This document shows, in pieces, positions 39,799 through 50,709 of a stretch of 64,000 nucleotides of DNA (position 1 is its first letter; each line of letters begins with the position of its first letter). Origin of the DNA: Macrobrachium rosenbergii. Lineage: Eukaryota > Arthropoda > Malacostraca > Decapoda > Palaemonidae. The stretch is taken from positions 83,903,971 through 83,967,970 of the forward strand of contig NC_089743.1 of NCBI RefSeq assembly GCF_040412425.1, in the 5' to 3' direction. The notes beneath the pieces were generated by a model. It did not search any database. It saw only the letters and a list, made by a program, of their open reading frames with translations, and had not been told where the DNA came from. The position numbers were made by a program, and so were the translations under genes.

Positions 39799-39963
39799 AT
39801 GAGTGTGTTTCCATCATTAATACACTTATTTGTATTTAGCATTTGGTCAGTGGGAGTTTACGTTGATGCTTGGTTATTAAACCCACCTCTTGATGACCCT
39901 CATTATGATTTTGACTTCAATCAGTACGGAGGACGTCTTAAGTACCTTACAGTACTCAACAGT
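39799..39963 (+). CDS. AIG1: AIG1/ADTRP-family protein, alternative N-terminal exon 1b
   Basis: Encodes 55 residues starting MSVFPSLIHLF. TM1 covers about residues 5-21. A longer acidic loop (PLDDPHYDFDF) replaces the basic loop of exon 1a. The GGRLKYLTVLN block is at 44-54, with the putative catalytic Thr51 at 39949-39951. It ends in phase 0 at AGT|GTAAGT. The acceptor at 39764-39775 gives a 23-nt leader. If this exon were spliced after exon 1a, the frame would meet TGA immediately (caa-tga spanning the ATG). It cannot act as a cassette and must be an alternative start exon. The initiation context acaATGa has A at -3. The homologous exon 2 is 13.4 kb downstream. Confidence is high that it is a real exon because the catalytic block and both splice signals agree. 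Its expression is unknown. Confidence 0.82.
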
Positions 39964-41719
39964 GTAAGTTTCATAGTTTATTTTATTTCCAACAGTAAGA
40001 TTTTGTTTTAAACAGTGCATGTATTATATTTATTTTTAGCAGGAGTAATTATTTGCATGATAAGTTTAATACTTAGAATTCCTGTCTCTTACTGTATGTA
40101 GTATTAAGAATAACACTTTAAAATTGTGTAGTATATGCTATACCTGATTTTCCTTATGCTGTAACTTGTCATGGACGTTGCATACGCTATTGAATGTTCT
40201 CTTGGTGAGTACTGGTAGTTGAATAGATAACAGTTTATTCTTATTCTGTCTTTATTATATGTTTCAGTATGTAAATCCCATGGCAACAGGCTAATTTTTT
40301 CTTAGCTACCTGTAATATGCAGTACTGTAATTAAAAAGTTCTTTTTGTTATGGGTTGAATTTGTGCAAAGGAATTGTGAATCCTCTTTAACTTTTATTTT
40401 GTCTTAATAGAATTGAGCAAAATGTTGAATAGCAGTTGAAATGATTAAAGCTGTAGTTAGATAATATTTCAGATGTCCCCTGTTGAAACTTTTTTTCACT
40501 TGACCTCATTTCATAAGTAGATGTGACTGCCATTTCCTTTTGCAGTTTAATTAATTTAACTTTCTTGTATCAAAGTCAGTATTTATCTTTCTGTTTTGTG
40601 TTTATTATTATAGTATGTACCAATATGTTAGATACCTTCAAAAAGCAATATATGTGATTGTTATTACAATATAGTCAAGTGATGTGTTTAATGAATGTGC
40701 AAATTTGCGTAACCAAATTTTTCATCCATTGAACAAATTTCTAATTTTACTTACGCAATATTGGTTTTGAACATCATTCTCACTGTATGGTGTATGGGTT
40801 AATATTCTTAGGACAGGATTTTTCATAGTATTTTTTATGATATAGATGTATTTATTTTGTGTTTAAAATGAACTCTTTATAATTGCTAAAGTGACTCTCA
40901 CTATCAGATGCTTCTCTTGGTTGCCTTTCAGTGATTTCTTGTAAGATATTAATCTCTACATATTATGAATCCTATATCTTGGTGGAGAAGTGGATCCTGC
41001 TGCACTAACTTGAAGAGTTGAAAGAAGAAGGTTATCATTATGCATGACCACCCCGCAGTGCACCTTCTGCCTTCAACTTTTTCTCATTCTTTTGTGTAGC
41101 TGCAATTGCATCTGATGTGCAGTGCATTCCAAGTTTGCAAAGACTTCTTTCTTAGCTTTGTCTTTTTTCATCTATTTCTTTATTATGTAGTTTTCCACAT
41201 TCACATTTTCTGGAGAGTTCACATGGGTCTCCACGCTCCAGATGGGTTTAACGGGTCTAAGATTTTTCCTTTTTGCTCTCTTTTGATTGGCTCAGTGTTA
41301 TTTCTTCATATTGATGATGTGAATGTGTGCTATTTCTCTTTTGGTATTCATAAGCTCCTTATTGATTGATTTTGTATTCTGACTCGGCTAGTGAAGAGTA
41401 ACTCTGTCATTTCCACTGTTCAGAGGTGTCTATATCTCCTGTTTTTGTGTATTTTTAGCTTAAGAAACATTCTTCGTTCAATAACTATGACCAGCATAGT
41501 AATGAAAGAACCAGTGTGGTTTCAAAAGATGTGACATAAGTCATTGCTTTGTTATCCTCCCAAGGCAGTGTTAAGTTACACTGTGATTACTGATTAAATA
41601 CATTTGATACCCAGAGTGCCTTTTTTGGGTAGCTGAGGCTGTCTTGGAGAGCTGTTCCTTCCATTGCTTCGATAGGAAGTAGGCTGAAGGTCATATGTCA
41701 CAGGTAGCATTGAGAAAAG
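39964..41719 (+). other. AIG1: Intron sequence, nothing recognised
   Basis: An 87-codon ORF at 41106-41369 is hydrophobic but shows no family signature and no splice-site support. Confidence 0.5.
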
Positions 41720-41928
41720 TTAAGTATACCTTAGTTTAACCAGACCACTGAGCTGATTAACAGTTCTCCTAGGGCTGGCCCGAAGGATTAGATTTATTTT
41801 ACGTGGCTAAGAACCAGTTGGTTACCTAGCAATGGGACCTACAGCTTATTGTGGAATCTCAACCACATTATAGCTAGAAATGAATTTCTGTCACCAGAAA
41901 TAAATTCCTCTGATTCTTCATTGGCCAG
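41720..41928 (-). repeat. Family A tRNA-derived SINE, head-truncated
   Basis: Begins ttaagtataccttagtttaa and runs to ttcttcattggcca. The tRNA-like head is missing. Very similar to 588-840. Confidence 0.88.
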
Positions 41929-42110
41929 TTTGCATTGAGAGTTGGAAGAGTTGATTAACCATTGTCACGAAAAGAATGGGAAGACTTCCAAATATATGAT
42001 CATCAGAAGAAATGCACACTGCTTAGTGAAAATTGAGGAGACCAGGGACATGTGACCGCTCTTGAAGCATCTACTGTACCAGGTTGGGCAGTGTGCAGAA
42101 TAGACTGTCT

Positions 42111-42348
42111 GCAAGAACTGTGGATTGTCTTGAACTGGCAGGATTATAACAGCAACCAGATGAGCATAGGGCATCATACAATAGATCAGAACTGGCTGCC
42201 ACAGTTTCAGCAGACATTTAGGATGCTCTGCAAGAACTGTGGGTTGTCTTGAACTGGCAGGATTATAACAGCATCTGGTTGAGCATCTGGGCATTATACA
42301 ATAGATCAGAATTGACTGCTGCGGTTTCATCAGGCATTTTTGGTGTCA
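42111..42348 (+). repeat. Tandem duplication, period 119 bp
   Basis: Two units, at 42111 and 42230, both start gcaagaactgtgg and share attgtcttgaactggcagga and tacaatagatcagaa. Confidence 0.88.
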
Positions 42349-43540
42349 TGTCTGCTGAATGTTAGAAGCAGTCATCTGACCCTGTTTTTTGACAGTTGAA
42401 CTGTAAGCGTCTTGGCGTCAGTCTCTATTGTTATGCTTCAGTTCTGTGGCTGAAGTTTTCCTCTTTACGTGTTGCTGTCTTTGAGAGTTAAAAAATTGCA
42501 CATATCCAGTCCATGAAACTCTCTCATGCATTACCTGGGCTGCCTCTTCATTGTCTTCATCAGAAAACAAAACCAATTGAACATTGTAGTATAGATCAAA
42601 GTGGGTATTCTATAAGAAGATACTGGAGGGAATGAGGAAATGGGGACTTCAATAGTCCTAAAGAGTATGGGGATCTTTGATGTAGCTGAGTGTGAGTCTC
42701 TTGACCCACTGTCCAGAATCTCTGTAGCCAGGGCAACAATGAATACATTCTCTTTTAAGGGCTTGTGTTACTGCTGATCATGAACAGAAAGGGACACCGC
42801 TAGGAGATGGCAAGGGCAGGAACCAGAGGAGGTTTCTTTGGGAGGCATATTTACTTAAGAGTGTGCCCTTTCCTGCAACTGTTGACTGGTAGTTGCTGGT
42901 GTTGGATGGAGGGAGGAGAGGGGGGGGAAGTTAGAAGGACTGCCTTGTCCATCCATAAGCCTGACTTCGTGGTATCTTAGGACTTATATACCTGAGATTT
43001 GTTTGCCTTGATAATCACAACACTTGGTTGACAAATAGTCTCAACTGGTGGAAGTGCATCTACAGTAACTGGAATGAACATATCTTGGGGGAGTCCCAGT
43101 CCTAGATGACCTGTGTTTCTAATTGCATTACTCCACCTTGGAAGACCACAAGCCTATGCTTGGATTATTAGAGTAAGGCTCAGTGGAGAAAGCGACTTTT
43201 GGTGATTAGAGCTAGATAGCATTGTACTGTATCTATATTTCTTTGACTGCAACAAAAGTTTCCTGGAATATTTACTGGAAGAGGCAGCAAAGATGTGCTT
43301 GCTGGAAGACTCAGCAGCAGAAACACTGGCACCAGGTATTAGTTGCACATCATCTCAGTCAGAAGCAGCATGCACAGGCACAGATACCACAGAAACAGAC
43401 ACAGCTTTGGCTACAGGTGCAATGCAAGCTACCAAAGCCGGCAAATCTACAGAGACTGTAGACAAGGCCTGTGTAATCATATTCTGATGTGCAGATGTAG
43501 CTGGAATAGCAGGCGTAGCTGCACAGACACTACAGAAATA
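42349..43540. other. Intronic sequence with coding-like but unassigned minus-strand text
   Basis: On the minus strand, parts read as Ala/Val/Pro/Ser-rich protein (around 43355-43540, for example VACIAPVAKAVSVSVVS). The same style resumes at 44652-44725 (SVLAVTAPARAWFARN) beyond two inserted elements. It may be a transposable-element ORF later split by insertions. I cannot name it. Confidence 0.35.
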
Positions 43541-44094
43541 CAGTCGACCCCTCATATTCGCGGGGGATACATACCACATCCACCCACAAATAGCTAAAAT
43601 CCTCAAATACTTAAAACCTCCGAGAGAGAGAGATGAACTGAGTTGCTTACATCAGTTAAACAATTAAAAATGTCAATACTGTAGTACAGTATATATTATG
43701 TATATCTCTCTATCAACCACTCTCCCTTTCTATCTATCTATCTATCACCTTTGGCAAGAGAGAGAGAGAGACCACTGAGTGGGCAAGATATATTTTACCA
43801 AGAGTGGGCAACACTTTCTACCCTTTGCGGTCAATATGTCAAGATATTCAACATATTTGACAGGTTACACCCTCCCCTCTTGCTCCAAAGCTTTCGGACA
43901 AGACTTGGAAAAAGATGAGGGAAAAAATTTATAGCACTAAAATCTTACCAATTCACTATATATTTTCTTTAACGAATTGATATTTTGCTGTGTTTTTATC
44001 AGTACAGTATTAATATTTGAAAATTAGTAAATCATTTATCGTACAAAACAAATAAACATTCAAATTACATATGCGTAAAAATTCTCTCATCTCA

Positions 44095-44130
<36 letters not shown>

Positions 44131-44405
44131 TTTTATTATTTCATATTATTTAATCTTATTAAACTTAATATTAACATTTGAAAATTGGTACTGTAAATCA
44201 TTATTTTATCATAAAATGTATATGTAGGCACAGTACAGTACAGTATTTAGTCACGAAAATAATATGAAAATATAGAATATTGCTCTATGAAAAGATCCGC
44301 GAATAGGCGAGTTTCCCGCAAATAATTTATAGATAAGTTCTACAGAAAAATCCGCAAATAGGCGAGTCCGCGAATTGTGAGTCTGCAAATGGCAGGGGTC
44401 AACCG
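43541..44405 (+). mobile_element. pogo/Tigger-like non-autonomous DNA transposon
   Basis: Left end CAGTCGACCCCTCATATTCG, with right end reverse complement CGGTTGACCCCTGCCATTTG. TA dinucleotides flank both ends (43539-43540 and 44406-44407), which fits TA target-site duplication. Subterminal motifs (cgcgaataggcgag, cgcaaataggcgag) repeat near the right end. The interior is GA-rich and AT-rich, with a (GA)n array at 44099-44127, and shows no transposase ORF. Confidence 0.65.
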
Positions 44406-44409
44406 TATA

Positions 44410-44651
44410 GGCAGTCCCCAGTTATGGCAGGGGTTCCATTCTGACAGCGTGATGATAAGCGAAAATCGCCAATACTGTAACTGGAGATCGGCACCTCTGT
44501 TAAGTATGTATTGGCACCAGTACCTGATTATTGGTGCCGATAAGTGGAAATCTGTGATTATCGGTTCCGAAAATTGCCAATTTTCGTCGCTAGGCAAGCG
44601 CTGCAAAACCCGATCGCTGATAACCAAGCCCACTGATAACTGGAGACTGCC
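44410..44651 (+). mobile_element. Family E MITE, copy 2 (about 242 bp)
   Basis: 16-bp terminal inverted repeats differ at one base: GGCAGTCCCCAGTTAT at the left, and GGCAGTCTCCAGTTAT as the reverse complement of the right end. It lies directly against the right TA of the pogo-like element. The copy at 38506-38757 matches internally. Confidence 0.82.
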
Positions 44652-45500
44652 TTCACAGCGGAAGTAGCGGTTCCTGGCAAACCATGCACGGGCTGGAGCA
44701 GTGACAGCAAGCACAGAAGGCATGGGGACAGCAGCAGGTGTAGGAGAAACTGATCTTCCTTTAATGTATCACCTCTTTTAATTTTATTTTACATTTTGTC
44801 TGGTTTGTCAGTAACTTTTATTGTGTCTGACTTATAAGTGCAACCTATACTTTTATTGTACAAAGAAAGGTTTGCCATGGCTGGGTAACTAAAGTAAAAA
44901 TAAAAAAGAAGACAGTCTGTATTGTGACATCCTATTTTTTTTTGTTGAAAGACTTACCTCAGAGCAATGCTTGACTAAATCAGCTGATTGCTGTTTCACT
45001 TAGAAGTTGTTTTTAAGTAACACCAATCTTGTAGTCAATTGTACAAAGATAAGATAAGATCTGAATGGTATAAAAATTGTAGTTGTTTAAAAAATATCTA
45101 ACTTATGATCAAAGAAAAATGTCAGGAATTGAGAGTTGTTGGCATAAGAAGTATGTTACAACTCTTTGGTGCATATGCTTATTTGTGTCATAGTAATCTG
45201 TACCTCAGTGTATAATTGTATTCAACATTATGGTTTGGAAATGTATAAGGGCTTGAGGATAATGAATAAATTCAAGTGTCTTATTGCTATGTTGAGTATT
45301 GTCAATGATCTTATCTTGTTATCTTTTGATGCCATTAATTTTATCCTGTAGATAAGTGATGTAAGTGATAGAGCAAATGACCTTTGGAATCAGTTCATAT
45401 GCATTATGTGATTTTGACAGACTGACTTTATCCCTGTTTTCATAGACTTGAGAAAACAGTAGTAGTACATCATATAATTGTTTCACTCTTCTTGGTACAG
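44652..45500 (+). other. AIG1: Intron sequence upstream of exon 1c
   Basis: No coding exon recognised. It ends with tttcactcttcttggtacag (to 45500), a strong polypyrimidine tract and acceptor. Confidence 0.5.
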
Positions 45501-45542
45501 TATTTAGTTTTTGGACACAGTCTTGATCCCAAAGGTGGAGTG

Positions 45543-45698
45543 ATGAAAGTTTCTATGATTCACAGTGTAATTTTGGCCATATACTGTATTGGTATATATT
45601 ATGATGAGTTCTATGTCATGCCTCCTCCTGGTTCGAAAGATGAGAAACTGCGAGAAGAAATGGGTGGAAGGTTTAAATACCTGACCCATCTTAATTTG
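45543..45698 (+). CDS. AIG1: AIG1/ADTRP-family protein, alternative N-terminal exon 1c
   Basis: Encodes 52 residues starting MKVSMIHSVIL. TM1 covers about residues 5-19. The loop is rich in Pro, Lys and Glu (PPPGSKDEKLREE). The GGRFKYLTHLN block is at 41-51, with the putative catalytic Thr48 at 45684-45686. The donor is TTG|GTAAGA in phase 0. From the acceptor at 45500 the leader is 42 nt with no in-frame stop. Splicing from exon 1a to this exon would therefore stay open and give a protein with two TM1 segments. That is formally possible but not expected for the family. This alternative exon is nearest to exon 2 (7.6 kb). The loop length and the FKYLT spelling make it closer to exon 1a than to exon 1b by eye. 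Confidence 0.85.
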
Positions 45699-46042
45699 GT
45701 AAGATATTTTAGTAATTTAAGAGTTAGCCATCACCTGATTTAAGTTGTACTGTAAATTGCTCTGTGTATAAAAGACTTCTGTGAAAAGCCCTTGGCCAAG
45801 TCTTTTTTGCTCAACTCTGTGATATTGTGTACAGTACTTGAGATTTTGTAGAGAATTAGTTTTGTCACAACTGTTTTCTGTTTTTATATTTTGGCTATTG
45901 TCAGCAGAAGGCACATGTTCAATATTTACATAGCAGAGCCTTAAGCTAAAACAAGAAGCACTAGAACTATATGCATAATCACCTCAGACGTGATTATGGG
46001 ATATTGAAAAGAGCTATGCTGCCATTAATAATATTAAGTTTT
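45699..46042 (+). other. AIG1: Intron sequence between exon 1c and the DIRS-like insertion
   Basis: Nothing recognised. Confidence 0.5.
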
Positions 46043-46393
46043 ATATAAGTAACTTACCAAATAATTACATAGCTATTAGTTTCTACTTTACGTGGCGGCT
46101 CAAAATTCGCGGTAGCGCTCTTTTGTTTTGGGTGTGGGTAGACTGCCCTACCCACTTTTGGGGAAGAATAGGTACAACATAGCTAAAGAGCTCAATTCGT
46201 TTCTGCCGGTCAATGACTAAGCACTGGTTATTGAGCAACTCTTGGTTTTTTTTCACCGGATGGTTGGATATCTTCATTTGGTGAAGTACTCTTTGGTTTT
46301 TGGTAGCGTTCAGCTGTTAATTAGCTTAGCTAATATTCAGTTAACTTTATCAGTTGTGATGGGAATTTCCCGATTTGGACTTTTTAACTAATC

Positions 46394-46918
46394 ATGCCAA
46401 ACTCGAGTTTGTCCAGTGTTATGTATTGCAGCAAAGGCTGCAAGACTACACTTACTTCAGCTGAGTACGACAATCATACTGTCTGTAATTCTTGTAGGGA
46501 GCAGATTTGCTCCCCTGATCTTAATTATGAAGAATATAGGGACTGGAATAAGGGGAAGTGGAAGACTTTGCAGACCCATTTAGATAAAGTGCAACATGAC
46601 CGACTGGAAAAGGCAACTGTTAGGGCTGAAGCTAAGGCTTCCACTAGTTCAGTTAATTCACCTGGAGTTGACATTGCTGCTTTGCCTATCCCTTCAACAC
46701 CTGTGACCGCCTTTTCTCCCATTTCCAGTCCTCCGACTTTTCCTGTTACTCCGTTACCTGGCTCTCATTCTTCTGAACCCAATGCCATTGCCAGCTTAGA
46801 AGTGCATGTGGATCAGAAATTTAATTTGTTAGTCAATACTGTTTCCCAGATTAGGAATTCTGTGAAAGTCCTAATGGACAAATTTAATAGTGTTGGTGTG
46901 TGTCAAGTGCAGTGTTAG
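46394..46918 (+). pseudogene. DIRS-like Gag, N-terminal part
   Basis: The 174-residue ORF begins MPNSSLSSVMYC. It has a zinc-binding-like cluster C12-x3-C16-x11-H28-x2-C31-x2-C34-x4-C39, then a YRDW segment, then Ser/Thr/Pro-rich sequence. This matches the layout of the first ORF in animal DIRS-like elements. It ends at a stop at 46916-46918. The following stretch to about 47330 is Ser/Pro-rich in broken frames and appears to be Gag continuation. Confidence 0.65.
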
Positions 46919-47332
46919 TAGAGGGGCTGGCTACTCGTCCCACTGATGCTCCTAGACCAAGGTCCCTGCTAAACTCACCTTGCTCACCTGGGAGGAAGCA
47001 AACTGGCAGTCCAAGGGAGGTCAGTGGGGTTAGCCCATGAGTAGTTGCTTCCTCAACCGAGCCTGTTGTCCGTAAGTCCCAGGACTCGGAGGACTGTCAC
47101 GGGAAAGGCATCCGATTGGATGTTCATGCCTTATCATCTAGTGATTCAGGCTCACATGGGCCCAAAAAGTGCAGTCGGCATTTTGCTAAGGTTTCGAGGC
47201 TGTTGAAAAGGCTGGCGCTTCATTAGAAGTTGACTCACCCCCGCTTGTAAGCGAGCTTTAGAGAGGGGCAGTAGCCCGCTCCCTTCGTGTAGTTTTTGGG
47301 AGTCTCCTGTTAAAGCTTATCGCACCCATTCA

Positions 47333-47929
47333 GTGTCCAACAAGCGCCCTGACTCCAAAAGAGTGGGTGTCAGTCCCATGCATCGACGTAAAGTGTCCGA
47401 GCTCCCAGAGTCTGAAAGTGTATTGTATGAGCGCCCAGTAGGGGACCATTCTGTGTCCGAGTGCCCATCGTATGACCGTTCTGTGTCCGAGCACCCATTG
47501 TATGAGTGTTCAGTGTTCATGCTTCCAGTTCGTGGGTGCCCTGTGTCCAAATGTTCCAAGTTGGAAGGCTCAGCGTATGAATGTCCAGTGTATGAACGTC
47601 AGGTGTTGGAATGCCCATTGTATGAGCACCCAGAAGCTGAGCTCCCATCATATGGGTGCCCAGCGTCTGAGCTTCGAGCTCCTGACTGTCTAATATCCTT
47701 TAAGAGTGTTGTGGCCTGTAAGAGTTCTGTGTCCGTTCCGTCAGTGAGTGGGCACCCAGTGTCCAAGCATCCAGTGTCAGTGGGTGCTTCCGTTGATGTT
47801 CGTCCACCTGTCAGTAAGCATGCGGTGCCACAGGTAGACACCCAGCACCTGACATTTCAGGCAAGTTACCTTCTGTTGTGGAAGACCCGTCATTGGCGCC
47901 GATTCAATGCCGACTTGATAGTATTCTGA
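47333..47929 (+). pseudogene. DIRS-like Gag, middle part with a 10-residue tandem repeat
   Basis: An open stretch of 198 codons. Residues 21-120 (about 47393-47692) form a periodic array with a 30-bp, 10-residue unit. Examples are VSECPSYDRS, VSEHPLYECS, AYECPVYERQ, VLECPLYEHP and EAELPSYGCP. The frame then breaks. The continuation (PSLAPIQCRLDSILSLLQK, then an acidic EEPVEEEQP stretch) is in another frame from about 47881 to 48060. Confidence 0.65.
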
Positions 47930-48211
47930 GCTTGCTTCAGAAACCAGCCCCTGTGGTTCAAGAACCTACGGGCCCTCCAATGTCACCCATTTCCTCTGAT
48001 GAGGAACCAGTGGAAGAGGAACAGCCTACGTCAAATTATTCGGCTCTGCTAAGATATTTCTTGGTATGCTATCCTTCGTTCTTCTCGTCCAGCAGCCCCT
48101 TCTTAACTGGGCTCAGCCTTTTTGATGCAGGAACCTGCAGGAACTGCCAGATTACCTCGTATGGATCTGTCTTCTTCATCAAGGAAAGCCTTTGCCTGTA
48201 TCGACGACTGA

Positions 48212-48812
48212 TTGTCGGAAAAGAGGGATGTTGGGAAGGTGGTTTTCTGTACGCCTCCCTCTCGATTGATACAGCAGAAGCATCTGCCATATGCAGCTGG
48301 AGAAATGCCTCCCTTGGTAGTTTCTGCACCCACTCAAGGGGACTTCTCCAGTCTTTTAGAGGCTTCATGTCACTCTGCTTTCTGCTCTGCAAGAATTCTT
48401 TTTACTGTGTTGGAGCTGGATCATCTTATTAAGGATGTTTTTAAAGTCTTCGAGGTCCTCAGCTTTCTTGATTGGATGGTTGGGGCTTTAGCAAAGAAGA
48501 TAAAAGACTGCACCACGCTTCAGGAGAAATTTGTTTCGGATTGGTTGGGGGTTCTAGCTTGTGCTGATAGGGCAGTGAGAGACGGCGCCCAAGGGTTGGT
48601 GACCATCTTTACCACAGGAGTTCTGAAGAAACGAGATAGCTACTTCAGTTGCACAACTGCTAGGACGTTTCTCCTTTGTCGCAGAAGCCCTTTCAAGGTG
48701 CTAGAGGTCGATTCCAGTCCTGTCCTAGAACCAACCTCCAAACGACACGACCCGTCAAGAAGCCTACCGAGAAGTCTGCCCCTTGAAAGTGAGTTACCTG
48801 TTCTCCGTGTCC
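48212..48812 (+). pseudogene. DIRS-like Gag, C-terminal conserved domain
   Basis: In one plus-strand frame it reads LDHLIKDVFKVFEVLSFLDW, then WLGVLACADRAVRDGAQGL, then TTGVLKKRDSYFS. This helical Leu-rich block ahead of the reverse transcriptase is the most conserved part of the first ORF in decapod DIRS-like elements as I know them. The frame runs on without a stop into the reverse transcriptase at about 48830. Confidence 0.65.
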
Positions 48813-48829
48813 CAGTGGAAGCAAGACTT

Positions 48830-49850
48830 CTTCATTTTTGGAGCAGGTGGAAGACCAGGAATGTAGAGCCGTGGGTACTAAAGGTCTTAAAAGAGGGCCA
48901 AGCAATCCCTTTCAGGGAGAAACCTCCCTTAGTAACTTCTCCCATCAGCTTAACGGCCTATTCAGTAGGCTCGGAGAGGTTTTCAGCCCTGTCTTGGGAA
49001 GTTTCAGCTCTACTCAAGAAGCAAGCTGTGGAGGTGGTCAAGGATATAGGCATAGAGGGGTTCTACAAATGCCTCTTCATAGTTCCCAAGTCATCAGGAG
49101 GATGGAGGCCTGTCCTGCACTTCAGTGCTCTGAACTTTTTTGTTCAAACAAGGAATTTCAGAATGGAAATGAACCAGTCGGTCTTGTCAGCCATCCATCA
49201 GGGAGACTGGATGGTCACAGTCGACATGCAGAATGTACTTCCATGTTCCAGTTCACTCGGACTCCAGGAAGTATCTGAGGTTCGTGTTCCAGGACAGAGT
49301 CTTCCAGTTTCGGGCACTGTGCTTCGGCCTCTCCATGGCCCCTCAAGTTTTTATTTGGGTTCTCGTCCCTCTGGCGAAATGGTTGCATCTGATGGAGATA
49401 AACAACTCTCAATAGCTTGACGACAGGCTCCTACGCTTCCCCTCAAGACCTCAGTACATGGAGGACCATCAGAAGACACTTTTACTTGCTCAAGAACTAG
49501 GACTATTAATAAATTTCAAGAAATTGCAACTAGTCCCAACTCAGTCAATTCTTTATTTGGGGATTGTGATAGATTCTCTGAATTTTCGGGCTTTTCCGTC
49601 CCAACAGAGGATTCTGAATTGTCTCAGAAAAGTCCAGGACTTCATATCTCACCCATCCTGCTTAGCCAGCGCATGGATGAGTCTTCTGGGAACCCTTTCT
49701 TCCATCGAGAAGTTTGTTCCGTTGGGCAGGTTGCACTCCAGAGTGTTGCAGTTTTCCCTCAAGGCCAACTGGCACAGGAAGATTTCCTGGACTCGTGTGT
49801 CTTCAACATCACCCCTGAAATCAAAGAGGACCTTCAGTGGTGGCTGGTGA
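48830..49850 (+). pseudogene. DIRS-like reverse transcriptase, inactivated
   Basis: The first half is in frame 2: EPWVLKVLKEGQAIPF, then LFIVPKSSGGWRPV, LHFSALNFFV, GDWMVTVDMQN. A frameshift near 49230 moves it to frame 3: VHSDSRKYLRFVF, FRALCFGLSMAPQVF. At the polymerase active-site box the codon expected to encode the Tyr before (L)DD is TAG (49413-49415), directly followed by LDD (49416-49424). The thumb-like region (YLGIVIDSL, PSQQRI, LLGTLSSIEKFVPLGRLH) follows. Another shift near 49780 leads into the RNase H. It is non-functional as it stands. Confidence 0.8.
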
Positions 49851-50700
49851 AGGACAGATTTGCAACAGGGAAGTCTCTGTCTCCAATGAGCCCCGACCTA
49901 AGTTGTACTCAGACGCTTCAGATCTGGGTTGGTGGCCTCTTCTCAACGGCATGGACGTTTCTGGAACATGGTCTCCAACTGAAAGGAACCTTCACATCAG
50001 TGTGAAGGAGTTAAAGGCAATTCATCTAGCCCTTCAGTATTTTGCAGAGCAGACTTTCAGCAGGACAATGGAGGTCATTTGGACAGCTGACAGCCCTGGC
50101 CTACATCAGGAACCAAGGAGGGACTCATTCATTTTCACTCTATGAAGCAACCAAGGACTTTCTTTTGTGGGCACAAAGCAACAAGACCCGCGTTGTGACC
50201 CGCTTCATCCAGGGCAAGATGAATGTCCTTGTGGACGAATTGACTACCGGCAAACAGGTTCTACTGATGGAGTGGACACTCAATCCACAGGTGTGCACCA
50301 ACCTGTGGAGGCTGTGGGGAAAGCTGTCGATAGACATGTTTGCGACATTGAGGAACCATCATCTGCCTCTGTATTGTTTTCCTGCTCTGGATCCTCAGGT
50401 ATGGGCAACAGATGCCATGCTGCAGGATTGGTTGGATCTCGACTTATATGCCTTCCCTCCCTTCAGCATGGTGAGGGAGGTATTGAAGAAGTTCAGCACT
50501 CACAGCAACGTATCGATGACCCAAGTTGCTCTTCTGAGCCTGATGACGGATTTCCCAAGACTACTTCTTCAGAAGAGATATCTTCTCAAACAGCCACATT
50601 TTCACAGATTCCATCTAGGGTTATCCACTCTCGCTCTGACAGGCTTCAGACTGTCGGGGAGCTTGTCAGAGCAAAAGGATTTTTGAGGAAGGCTGCAGAG
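49851..50700 (+). pseudogene. DIRS-like RNase H and connecting domain
   Basis: LYSDASDLGWW (near 49903) is the RNase H start with its first Asp. ISVKELKAIHLAL follows with the Glu. A frameshift near 50030 then leads to LTALAYIRNQGGTHS and RFIQGKMNVLVDELTTGKQ. The next block, IDMFATLRNHHLPLY, PQVWATDAMLQDW, LYAFPPFSMVREVLKK, is the segment typical of DIRS elements between RNase H and recombinase. The Asp of the usual ADxLS block is preserved as VDELT. Confidence 0.75.
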
Positions 50701-50709
50701 GCTATTGCT

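Noticed and set aside
41106..41369. Hydrophobic 87-codon ORF in an intron
   Set aside because: No family motif and no supporting splice signals. The composition follows a T-rich tract.
45492..45542. In-frame extension upstream of the exon 1c ATG (reading through the acceptor)
   Set aside because: It would start at TTG, and the sequence tttcactcttcttggtacag looks like a splice acceptor instead.
48838..49278. 146-codon ORF overlapping the DIRS-like reverse transcriptase
   Set aside because: It is in another frame from the recognisable reverse-transcriptase motifs, so it is a shadow.
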